Part shown: in pieces, positions 1 to 5,833 of the stretch
Layout: each line of letters begins with the position of its first letter
Position numbering within the stretch: position 1 is the first letter of the stretch
From: Gemmatimonadota bacterium
Lineage (GTDB): Bacteria; Gemmatimonadota; Gemmatimonadetes; Gemmatimonadales; Gemmatimonadaceae
DNA length: 5,874 bases
Direction of reading: 5' to 3'
Assembly (NCBI GenBank): GCA_028287225.1
Contig: JAQBPZ010000274.1
Span: forward strand, 1-5,874
Notes under the pieces: generated by a model
Seen by the model: the letters and a program-made list of their open reading frames with translations, nothing else
The model's database searches: none
What the model was told of the DNA's origin: nothing
Translations under genes and position numbers: made by a program

Positions 1-61
1 ACAAGGTCCCCCACCCCCCCCTCTCCAATTTCCGCTGCGCCCTCTGCGCTGAAGCCCTCGA

Positions 62-955
62 TCAGTCCTCGCCCCCCCGCAGCGCCCGCAGGTACCGCTC
101 CGGCGCGTTGAGGAAGTCGCGCGTGAGCCGCACGTGCTCCAGGTCCTCGTAGGCCACGGCCTCTGGGGGCGCGTCGTCGAAGCTCCAGATCCGCGCGCCC
201 GGGTAGGCCAGCAGGATCGGCGAGTGCGTCGCGACGATGAACTGCGCGTCCTGCGCGATCATGTCCTGCATCATCGCCATGAGCGCGAGCTGGCTCTGCG
301 GGCTGAGCGGCGCCTCCGGCTCGTCCAGCAGGTACAGGCCGCCCGGCACGAAGCGCGACTGGAAGAGCCGGAGGAAGCTCTGGCCGTGCGAGTTGGCGTC
401 GAGGTCGATGCCGTAGCGCTGCTCGAGGGCGGCGAGCGACGCGTGCGACGGCCCCATCGCCAGCCCCTTCGCCCACGCCGAGCGATCGGCATACTCGATC
501 TCCAGCTCCGCGATCCGCGCCAGCATCTCGGCCCGGAGCGCCGAGACGCGCTTGGCGAACCCGAAGAAATCTTCGGCGCGGAGAAAGAAGCCACGGGTCG
601 TGCGCCGCGACCACACCAGCCGGAGCGTGTCCGCCAGCTCGCGCTGCGCCGCCAGGCTGGCATCCATCGCGAGGTCCGCGCTCCCGATGGCGGGAAGCTG
701 CGCCGCCGCGGCGATGGCCTCCAGCAGCGTCGACTTGCCCGACCCGTTCTCCCCCACGAAGAACGTGACCGCGCTGTCGCAGGAGAGCGCGTCCAGGGCG
801 CGAATCACCGGCACGGAGAACGGGAAGGTGTCGGCCGGCGCTCCTGGCCGCCGGGTGATCCCGCGCAGGAAGGGACCCGATCCGCGCAGGGGCGCCGGAT
901 CGGGATACGCGGGATGGCCGGCCTCGGGCTCGGGGTCGTGTCGTCGTCGGGGCAC
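62..955 (-). CDS. AAA/ABC-type ATPase, COG3910-like, stand-alone
   Basis: This 297-residue protein has a full P-loop ATPase core. The Walker A motif GENGSGKST lies at residues 68-76. A short signature-like stretch NSHGQSF is at about 188-194. Walker B is LYLLDEPE at 207-214, with catalytic Glu212, and the switch histidine is in ATHSP (His244). Before the P-loop, the segment from about 29 to 67 (FLRGITRRPG, then FPFSVPVIRAL) matches the usual N-terminus of COG3910 'predicted ATPases', so the long start is plausible. The start codon is GTG. An in-frame TAG lies 12 nt upstream, so no earlier start is possible. No Shine-Dalgarno sequence is visible. There are no membrane segments and no Toprim, nuclease or DNA-binding domain, so it is probably a cytosolic ATPase. 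It is transcribed away from the HD gene. The biological role of this family is not established; SMC/RecF-like or ABC-type chaperone roles are guesses. Family assignment is confident, function is not. Confidence 0.9.
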   Translation of the reverse strand: MPRRRHDPEPEAGHPAYPDPAPLRGSGPFLRGITRRPGAPADTFPFSVPVIRALDALSCDSAVTFFVGENGSGKSTLLEAIAAAAQLPAIGSADLAMDASLAAQRELADTLRLVWSRRTTRGFFLRAEDFFGFAKRVSALRAEMLARIAELEIEYADRSAWAKGLAMGPSHASLAALEQRYGIDLDANSHGQSFLRLFQSRFVPGGLYLLDEPEAPLSPQSQLALMAMMQDMIAQDAQFIVATHSPILLAYPGARIWSFDDAPPEAVAYEDLEHVRLTRDFLNAPERYLRALRGGED

Positions 956-1016
956 GGCGAATGGTGGCTATGCGGAGGGGGAGGGGCAAGCACTCGACCT
1001 GGAGCAACCCAATGAG

Positions 1017-1162
1017 CCGTCAGCCGAAGCTGTCAGCACACAGCCTGAGCCTTGCCAGCAGCTGTCAGCTCACGGCTGGCTTGTAGAGCTGAAGCTGCGA
1101 GCTGTCAGCTCGGGCCGACGGCTCGTCGAGTAGCCTCCGGCTGTCAGCTGACCGCTGTCAGC
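1017..1162. repeat. Cluster of CTGTCAGC palindromic repeats
   Basis: Five exact copies of CTGTCAGC start at 1030, 1062, 1102, 1141 and 1155, and a variant (GCCGTCAGC) sits at 1017-1024. The spacings of 32, 40, 39 and 14 bp are irregular. Several copies form odd-length palindromes: AGCTG-T-CAGCT at 1060-1070, and CGAGCTG-T-CAGCTCG at 1098-1112 with 7-bp arms. GTCAGCTGAC at 1143-1152 is a perfect 10-bp palindrome. An outer pair, GCCAGC (1054-1059) with GCTGGC (1075-1080), encloses the second copy and could extend it into a larger hairpin. The cluster fills most of the gap between the divergent ATPase and HD genes. The last copies lie just upstream of the candidate -10 box of the HD gene. It could be a dispersed intergenic repeat family, an operator array, or folded RNA; the sequence alone does not decide. 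Confidence 0.75.
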
Positions 1163-1165
1163 AAG

Positions 1166-1171
1166 TATGTT
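1166..1171 (+). promoter_or_regulatory. Candidate -10 box for leaderless HD gene transcript
   Basis: The hexamer TATGTT fits the TANNNT pattern of a housekeeping -10 element and ends exactly 6 nt before the ATG at 1178. This is the spacing expected if transcription starts at or next to the start codon. No -35 close to consensus is visible: CTGTCA at 1141-1146 matches TTGACA at 4 of 6 positions but with a 19-bp spacer, and it lies inside the repeat cluster. The same arrangement is seen before the sigma gene. Confidence 0.4.
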
Positions 1172-1177
1172 TCAGGG

Positions 1178-1801
1178 ATGCCGATTCCATCCCGCGCCGA
1201 CGCGCTCGCCCTGATGCACGAGTACACCGCCAGCGAATCGCTGCGGAAGCACATGCTGGCCGTGGAAGCGGCGATGCGGGCGTACGCCGAGAAGCAGGGC
1301 CAGGACGTGGAACGGTGGGGGCTCGCGGGACTCATGCACGACTTCGACTACGAGCGCTTTCCCAACGCCGCCCAGTCGGCGACGGAGGAGCACCCCTCCG
1401 AGGGCGTGCGCATCCTGCGCGCGCGCGGCTGGCCCGAGGACGTCCTGGACGCCATCATGGGCCACGCGCTCTTCACGGGCACCCCGCGCACCACGCCCAT
1501 GGCGAAGACGCTCTTCGCCGTGGACGAGCTCACGGGGCTCATCACCGCCACCGCCCTCGTGCGCCCGTCACGCAGCGTGCTCGAGGTGGACGCGCGCTCC
1601 GTGCGGAAGAAGATGAAGGACAAGGCGTTCGCGCGCGGAGTGAGCCGCGACGACGTCGTGAACGGCGCGGCCGACCTCGGCGTCGACCTGGATGAGCACA
1701 TCACCTTCGTGATCGCGGCGATGCAGCGCGCCGCCGACGCCCTGGGGCTGACCGGCACCCCCGCCAGCGCCAGCGCCAGCCCGCCCGGGGCGGCCACGTG
1801 A
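1178..1801 (+). CDS. HD-superfamily hydrolase (COG2316-like)
   Basis: This 207-residue soluble protein shows the ordered metal ligands of the HD phosphohydrolase fold. They are His25 (in LRKHMLAVE), the His54-Asp55 pair (in GLMHDFDYE), His72 (EEHPSEG), His96 (IMGHA) and Asp116 (FAVDELTG). The HDFDYERFP and HPSEG segments resemble the 'predicted HD superfamily hydrolase' group COG2316; the substrate of that group is unknown to me. The open frame continues upstream to 1052, but those extra 42 codons run through the repeat cluster and do not look like protein. ATG 1178 puts the first helix at the usual place. AGGG directly abuts this ATG, too close to act as a normal ribosome site. The C-terminal tail (about residues 193-207) is low-complexity Ala/Ser/Pro/Gly, encoded partly by three tandem GCCAGC units (1763-1780). 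It stands alone on its strand, 103 bp before the sigma gene start. HD fold is confident, specific reaction unknown. Confidence 0.88.
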   Translation: MPIPSRADALALMHEYTASESLRKHMLAVEAAMRAYAEKQGQDVERWGLAGLMHDFDYERFPNAAQSATEEHPSEGVRILRARGWPEDVLDAIMGHALFTGTPRTTPMAKTLFAVDELTGLITATALVRPSRSVLEVDARSVRKKMKDKAFARGVSRDDVVNGAADLGVDLDEHITFVIAAMQRAADALGLTGTPASASASPPGAAT

Positions 1802-1892
1802 CGTGAGTTCAACACTCCACCCGGCGGGAGCGTAGGAGGGATGTCGTCTCACCACCCCTGCCATGCTCGCGATCGCCGAAGCCCCGCTCTCG

Positions 1893-1898
1893 TATGCT
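1893..1898 (+). promoter_or_regulatory. Candidate -10 box for leaderless sigma gene transcript
   Basis: TATGCT lies exactly 6 nt before ATG 1905, the same geometry and nearly the same hexamer as in front of the HD gene. No Shine-Dalgarno sequence precedes ATG 1905 or the alternative ATG 1863, which is in line with a leaderless start at 1905. No convincing -35 is seen, and no typical ECF-type autoregulatory promoter was recognised. If the true start is 1863, this hexamer would be coding sequence and the call fails. Confidence 0.35.
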
Positions 1899-1904
1899 GC
1901 GCCC

Positions 1905-2459
1905 ATGCCCGCTGAAGGCTCGGGCGCCGCGACCGAGCGCGAGATCGTCGTCTCGGCCCAGCAGGGATCCGGCGAAGCATTCTCCGCACTCGTTCGTCTT
2001 CACCAGCGGCGGGCCTACGCCATCGTCCGCGCGATCGTGCTCTCGCACGAGGACGCGGAGGATGCGGTGCAGGAGGGGTTCCTCCATGCCCACCGCGCGC
2101 TCGACCGGTTTCGCCCGGACCAGCCATTCGGGGCGTGGCTGTACCGTATCATGGCGAACGCGGCGCTCGACCTCGTCCGTCGCCGCAAGGTGCGCGACGC
2201 GGACGAGCTGCCGGAATCCATCCCGATGCCGTTCCGCGACCCCGCGGAGTCGGGGGAGCTGCGCGAGCGGTTGCAGCGCGCGCTCACGCACCTGACCGCC
2301 CGACAGCGCTCGGTGATCGTGATGCACGACGTCGAAGGTTTCACGCACGGGGAGATCGGGCGCACGCTCGGCATTCCCGAAGGCACCGCCCGATCCGACC
2401 TCCATCATGCCCGCGCGGCGCTGCGCCGGCTCCTGCAGGACCTGAGGAACACACCATGA
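1905..2459 (+). CDS. ECF-type RNA polymerase sigma factor (sigma-70 family)
   Basis: This protein directs RNA polymerase to a stress-specific promoter set. It has 184 residues from ATG 1905 and only the two ECF domains. Sigma region 2 spans about 24-95, with the HEDAEDAVQEGFLHAHRALDRF segment of region 2.2 split here as HEDAEDAVQEGF (48-59) and HAHRALDRF (61-69), then FGAWLYRIMANAALDLVRRR. Region 4 spans about 122-177, with TARQRSVIVMHDVEGFTHGE followed by the helix-turn-helix IGRTLGIPEGTARSDLHHAR. There is no sigma 1.1 or 3 domain and no C-terminal extension. An in-frame ATG at 1863 would add 14 residues. I prefer 1905 because it gives the usual short lead-in to region 2 and has a -10-like box 6 nt upstream. 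The stop TGA overlaps the ATG of the next gene (ATGA), implying translational coupling and an operon with its likely regulators. The exact ECF subgroup is not assigned. Confidence 0.93.
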   Translation: MPAEGSGAATEREIVVSAQQGSGEAFSALVRLHQRRAYAIVRAIVLSHEDAEDAVQEGFLHAHRALDRFRPDQPFGAWLYRIMANAALDLVRRRKVRDADELPESIPMPFRDPAESGELRERLQRALTHLTARQRSVIVMHDVEGFTHGEIGRTLGIPEGTARSDLHHARAALRRLLQDLRNTP

Positions 2460-2818
2460 CGCACGACCGCTGGACCACCGGGGACTCCGAGCTCACCAAC
2501 GCGCTGCGCGTGCTGTACGCCGCGCCAGCGGACGAGCGCTACTGGGACGCGCTCGAGGCGAGGATCCTCGCGCACGTCGCGCGGGGGGAGGAGCAGGCGG
2601 GCTGGTACGGCGAGCTCGCGGACATGCTGCGCCCGGGCCTGCTGGCGGCGGCGGGTCTCATTCTGGCCGCGAGCCTGGCCATGGTCCACTCCCGCCAGGC
2701 CGAGACGCGCAGCGCGTATGCCAGCGTCATCAGCCCGGGCGGATCCGCCGAGCCGGTCTCCCGGACGGGCTCCGTGGGCGACGGCGACGCGGCGATCCAC
2801 TTCATCCTTTCCCACTAG
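2456..2818 (+). CDS. Single-pass membrane protein, candidate anti-sigma factor
   Basis: This is a 120-residue protein not recognised as a named family. Residues 1-58 are charged and probably cytosolic, including NALRVLYAAPADERYWDALE (15-34) and a helix-forming stretch, ARILAHVARGEEQAGWY. One hydrophobic segment at about 60-77 (RPGLLAAAGLILAASLAMV) should span the inner membrane. A polar Ser/Gly-rich tail of about 40 residues follows, probably outside the cytoplasm. It overlaps the sigma gene by 4 bp and has a good ribosome site, GAGGA at 2444-2448, 7 nt before the ATG. A position directly after an ECF sigma gene, a single membrane span and a short N-terminal domain are the usual marks of a membrane anti-sigma factor. 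However, the HxxxCxxC zinc anti-sigma motif is missing and the protein has no cysteine at all. The anti-sigma role is therefore inferred from context and topology only. Confidence 0.8.
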   Translation: MTHDRWTTGDSELTNALRVLYAAPADERYWDALEARILAHVARGEEQAGWYGELADMLRPGLLAAAGLILAASLAMVHSRQAETRSAYASVISPGGSAEPVSRTGSVGDGDAAIHFILSH

Positions 2819-2825
2819 GACGACG

Positions 2826-3206
2826 ATGGAGCGACCGAAGCAGCAGGCCCTCGCGTTCCTTCTGGGCGCGCTCCTCGTCGGGGGCGTCGTCGGCTTCTCG
2901 GCCGACCGCGTCTTCCGGAAGGACGATGCCACCATCGCCTCGCGGCGCAAGGCGATGTACGACGACCTCGGTCTCTCGCCGGCGCAGCGCGTCGCCCTGG
3001 ACTCGCTGTTCGACGCCCGCAACTGCCAGTACGAAGTCATCGTCCGGCCCATCCAGCCGGCGGTCGACTCGCTGAAGCTCGCGACGCGCGCACAGATGGA
3101 CCGCCTCCTCACCGATGACCAGCGCGCCCGGCTGGAAGCCCGCCGCAAGGACGACGACGCGAAGCGCGACGAGGAACGCAAGCGGATCCAGAGCAACTGC
3201 CGCTGA
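2826..3206 (+). CDS. Membrane-anchored Spy/CpxP/CnrX-like stress or metal sensor protein
   Basis: This 126-residue protein has an N-terminal hydrophobic segment at about 8-24 (ALAFLLGALLVGGVVGF) without a clear cleavage site, so it is probably anchored with its helical part in the periplasm. The rest is highly charged and predicted helical. It carries two LTxxQ-like motifs typical of Spy/CpxP/ZraP-type proteins: LGLSPAQR (48-55) and LLTDDQRARLEA (94-105). Two cysteines, Cys67 (in ARNCQYE) and Cys125 (SNCR), could form a disulfide or bind metal. It starts 7 bp after the stop of the membrane protein gene. AGGA at 2817-2820, overlapping that stop codon, lies 5 nt before the ATG. The open frame extends upstream to 2718, but only inside the preceding gene. 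Spy/CpxP proteins act as periplasmic chaperones or sensors, and CnrX/NccX sense metals beside an ECF sigma. Which of these roles applies here is inferred, not shown. Confidence 0.82.
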   Translation: MERPKQQALAFLLGALLVGGVVGFSADRVFRKDDATIASRRKAMYDDLGLSPAQRVALDSLFDARNCQYEVIVRPIQPAVDSLKLATRAQMDRLLTDDQRARLEARRKDDDAKRDEERKRIQSNCR

Positions 3207-3293
3207 AGGGATCCGACGGCGGGCCGGCGTCACGCCGAGATCAGCGTCGGGCAGCGCTGGGCGAAGGGATTCCTGATGCTGCGATGACGACGC

Positions 3294-3332
3294 GAAGACG
3301 GGGGCGCGCTCGATGAGCGCGCCCCCGTCTTC
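3294..3332. terminator. Perfect GC-rich hairpin between convergent genes
   Basis: The arms 3294-3310 (GAAGACGGGGGCGCGCT) and 3316-3332 (AGCGCGCCCCCGTCTTC) are exact reverse complements. C3311 and G3315 add one more pair, giving an 18-bp stem with a 3-nt loop. It lies 87 bp after the stop of the sigma operon and 17 bp beyond the stop of the convergent csbD-like gene. It is therefore placed to end transcription from both sides. No T-tract follows on either strand, so it is not a textbook intrinsic terminator, although GC-rich genomes often lack the T-tract. It could instead protect 3' ends. A smaller inverted repeat, CGGCGT-C-ACGCCG, is at 3225-3237. Confidence 0.75.
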
Positions 3333-3349
3333 ATGCGGTCCCGCTACGG

Positions 3350-3550
3350 TCAGGTGTTGCGATCGATCTTGGACTCGCCCTCGCCAACCTTCCGCTGGGC
3401 CTTGCCCTCCATCTCGTTCGCCTTCCCCTTGAGCTGCTCGCTCGTGTCGCCGGTGAGGCCGCCGACAGCGTTGCGGATCTTGCCGCCGACTTCCTTCGCC
3501 CCGCCCTTGACCTGGTTCTCCAGGCCGTCCGTGCCGAGATCGTTTGCCAT
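3350..3550 (-). CDS. CsbD-family stress response protein
   Basis: This 66-residue, highly charged, cysteine-free protein has the layout of the CsbD family. It contains GLENQVKGGAKEVGGKIRNA (9-28), then LTGDTSEQLKGKANEMEGKA (32-51), and a Lys/Glu-rich C-terminus; the two 'KGGAKE/KGKANE' segments are the family hallmark. The length is normal for the family. ATG 3550 is the start because GAGGA (plus-strand 3558-3562) lies 7 nt upstream of it. A much longer open frame continues upstream on this strand through the receptor gene, but it is a shadow of that gene's codon bias. CsbD in Bacillus subtilis is a general-stress protein; its molecular activity is unknown. The gene is convergent with the sigma operon and divergent from the receptor gene, so it has its own promoter. 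None was convincingly identified. Confidence 0.93.
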   Translation of the reverse strand: MANDLGTDGLENQVKGGAKEVGGKIRNAVGGLTGDTSEQLKGKANEMEGKAQRKVGEGESKIDRNT

Positions 3551-3661
3551 TGTCGCATCCTCGTGAGTCAGGGAAGTCGTGCACCACTTCATTGACCTGT
3601 CGTAAAGCAACTGATGTGCCCGAGCCGGCTTCTCAGCGTCGGGCTGCCCTTGAAACGACGC

Positions 3662-5833
3662 ATGTTCATGCAGCACAACCACTTCGCCGTCCCCCCCTCC
3701 GCCATGACGCTCCCCGTGCACACCGCCGCCGCGCTCGCCGTCGGGCTCGCCCTCTTCGCTACCCCGCTGCGCGCCCAGGATACGGCACGCACGAGAACCC
3801 TGCCGCCGGTGAGCGTCACCGCCGCGCGCATGCCGGCATCGCTGCTCGACATCCCGCTCGCGGTCACCATCGTGGGCCAGGACCAGCTCCGCGCGCTGCG
3901 CGGCGTGGGGCTCGACGAAGCACTCTCGCTCGTGCCCGGCGTGATCGCTCGCTCGCGTTCCGGCGGGGGCGACATCGCGCTCAGCATCCGCGGCTTCGGG
4001 GCCCGTGGCGCGGGCGACCGCTCCAATGCCGGCACCACCCGCGGCGTGCGCGTCCTCATCGACGGCATCCCCGAGACGGAGCCCGACGGCCGCACGTCGC
4101 TGGACCTCGTGGACCTCGCGCTGGTGGAGCGCGCCGAGGTGGTGCGCTCCAACGCGTCGTCGATGTATGGCAACGCGGCGGGCGGCGTGATCGACCTGCG
4201 TACCGTCCCGCTCGCCGGCACGCGGACCACGAGCGTGATGCCCCAGGGAGGCAGCTTCGGCCTGCGCCGGCTCGTCGCGCGCATGGCCGCCCCCGCCGGC
4301 GACGGCACCGCCTACCTCGGTGTGGCCACCACCCACCTGGACGGCTGGCGCGCGCACTCGCAGTCCGATCGCACCACGGTGCTCGGCGGCGTGGCCGCCC
4401 CGCTGGGCGAGCACACCGACCTGGCCGTGCTGTTCGCGGGCGGCAACGACCGCTTCCAGATCCCTGGGCCGCTCACGCGTGCAGAGGCGGAGAGCGACCC
4501 GGTCCGCGCGAACGCGACGTACGCCGCGCGCGACGAGCGGCGCTACAACCGCGTCGCCCGGCTCGGCGCCACGATGGAGCATCGCCTGAGCGACGCGCAC
4601 ACCGTGAGCGGAATGCTGTTCGCGGCACCCAGAATCCTGCAGCGCTCCGAGCGCGGCACCTACCGCGACTTCACCCGCTACCACCTCGGCGGCAACCTGA
4701 TGTACCGCGCCGAGGGGGGCGGCGAGGTCGTTCGCACCCGGTTCACCCTTGGCGTGGACGAGCAGTACCAGGACGGCGCGATCCTCTTCTACGGGCTGAC
4801 GCCGGCCGGCACGCGCGGCACGGACCTGCGCGACAACAAGCGCGAGGGCGCCAACAACGCCGGCGCGTTCGTGGAGGAGCGGGTCGCCCTCGGTGACGTG
4901 GCGTCGGTGTCGGTGGGCGCGCGCTACGACGCGATCGGGTACACCAGCCAGAACTTCATCAACCCGCGGATCGATGCGTCGCGCACTTTCTCGCGGCTCA
5001 CGCCGAAGCTGGGCGTCGTGGTGAAGGTGCGTGGCCACTCGGTGTATGCCAACGTCGGCGGCGGGGTCGAGGTGCCGGCGGGCAACGAGCTCGACCCGGC
5101 CGGCACGTTCGGGCAGGACACCGTCACGTCGCTCAACCCCCTGCTGGAGCCGATCCGCTCCACCACGTACGAGATCGGCGTGAAGCGGATGCTCGTGCCC
5201 GGCGCGGGCGCACTGCTCCGCTCGGCGAGCTACGACGTGGCGCTGTTCGACACGGAGGTGCGCAACGAGATCGTGCCCTACCGCGGCGGGCGCTTCTACT
5301 TCACGGCCGGCCAGGTGCGCCGGCGCGGCGCGGAGCTGGGGCTCGCGGCCACGGCGGCAGGCGGGGTGGATGCGCGCGCGGCGCTGACGCTGAACCGCTT
5401 CCGCTACACCGAGTACCAGGTGGACTCCGTGCACTACGGCGTTCCGGGCCGCTTCGCGAACTACGCCGGCAACCGTGTCGTCGGCGTGCCCGACGTGCAC
5501 TACGGGCTCTCGCTGGGCGTCGCTCCCGCGGCGCTGCGGGGCATTCGCCTGGAAGGCGGGCTCACCGGCTTCGGGCGCTACTTCGCTGACGACGCGAACC
5601 GGGTCGACGTGCCGGCCTACGCGCTGCTCAACGCCACCGCGTCGCTCGCTGAACCGCTGCAGCTGACGTCGCGGCTCGCGGTGCGCGGGTTCGTGTCGGT
5701 CAACAACCTCGCGAACCGGCAGTACCTCGGCTCGGCCTTCCTGAACCCGGACGTGGTGGCCGGCGTGCCGGTCGCGTTCGAGCCGGGGCGGCCGCGCGAG
5801 CTCGTCATCGGCGTGACGTTCGGCGCACTATAG
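3662..5833 (+). CDS. TonB-dependent outer-membrane receptor
   Basis: This is a full-length receptor of about 723 residues that moves a ligand across the outer membrane using energy from TonB/ExbBD. A hydrophobic signal core lies at about 22-35 (TAAALAVGLALFAT), with cleavage near LRA|QD at about 38. A TonB-box-like segment LPPVSVTA is at 47-54. The plug domain (about 59-182) includes SIRGFGARGAG (108-118), VLIDGIPETEPDGRTSLDL (131-149) and SMYGNAAGGVIDLRT (167-181). The rest is a beta-barrel, ending at NNLANRQYLG and GVTFGAL. The TEPDGR and DLxDL pattern resembles FecA/COG4772-type iron-complex receptors, but the ligand cannot be read from the sequence. There is no N-terminal signalling (STN) domain, so it is not itself a FecA-style transducer. 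The start is uncertain: ATG 3614, 3662, 3668 and 3704 are all in frame and none has a good ribosome site. A C7 run at 3691-3697 lies between them. TTGACC at 3592-3597 is a possible -35, without a clear -10. The last residue is Leu, not the usual aromatic. Confidence 0.92.
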   Translation: MFMQHNHFAVPPSAMTLPVHTAAALAVGLALFATPLRAQDTARTRTLPPVSVTAARMPASLLDIPLAVTIVGQDQLRALRGVGLDEALSLVPGVIARSRSGGGDIALSIRGFGARGAGDRSNAGTTRGVRVLIDGIPETEPDGRTSLDLVDLALVERAEVVRSNASSMYGNAAGGVIDLRTVPLAGTRTTSVMPQGGSFGLRRLVARMAAPAGDGTAYLGVATTHLDGWRAHSQSDRTTVLGGVAAPLGEHTDLAVLFAGGNDRFQIPGPLTRAEAESDPVRANATYAARDERRYNRVARLGATMEHRLSDAHTVSGMLFAAPRILQRSERGTYRDFTRYHLGGNLMYRAEGGGEVVRTRFTLGVDEQYQDGAILFYGLTPAGTRGTDLRDNKREGANNAGAFVEERVALGDVASVSVGARYDAIGYTSQNFINPRIDASRTFSRLTPKLGVVVKVRGHSVYANVGGGVEVPAGNELDPAGTFGQDTVTSLNPLLEPIRSTTYEIGVKRMLVPGAGALLRSASYDVALFDTEVRNEIVPYRGGRFYFTAGQVRRRGAELGLAATAAGGVDARAALTLNRFRYTEYQVDSVHYGVPGRFANYAGNRVVGVPDVHYGLSLGVAPAALRGIRLEGGLTGFGRYFADDANRVDVPAYALLNATASLAEPLQLTSRLAVRGFVSVNNLANRQYLGSAFLNPDVVAGVPVAFEPGRPRELVIGVTFGAL

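Noticed and set aside
1..61. Possible gene end or terminator at the left edge, including a C8 run and two CTGCGC copies
   Set aside because: No coding signal and no stable inverted repeat could be seen. The stretch is too short to interpret.
134..1133. Overlapping plus-strand open frames (134-1015 and 552-1133) opposite the ATPase gene
   Set aside because: No recognisable domain and Arg-rich shadow composition, while the minus strand carries intact Walker A, Walker B and switch-histidine motifs in the right order.
1017..1162. CRISPR array
   Set aside because: The repeat unit is only about 8-11 bp, the spacings vary from 14 to 40 bp, and no cas gene is nearby.
1052..1177. Extension of the HD protein to an upstream start at 1052
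   Set aside because: The extra 42 codons run through the repeat cluster and resemble no N-terminus of the family. A -10-like box lies just before ATG 1178.
3350..5500. Very long minus-strand open frame (716 codons) opposite the receptor gene
   Set aside because: It is composed of His/Arg/Ala-rich low-complexity sequence, as expected from the complement of GC-rich codons. The plus strand encodes a clear receptor, and only the last 66 codons, which have their own ribosome site, are a real gene (CsbD-like).
1905..5833. FecI/FecR/FecA-type iron signalling system linking the sigma factor and the receptor
   Set aside because: The receptor has no N-terminal STN signalling domain, no FecR-like protein is present, and the sigma operon is separated from the receptor by a hairpin and an oppositely oriented gene.
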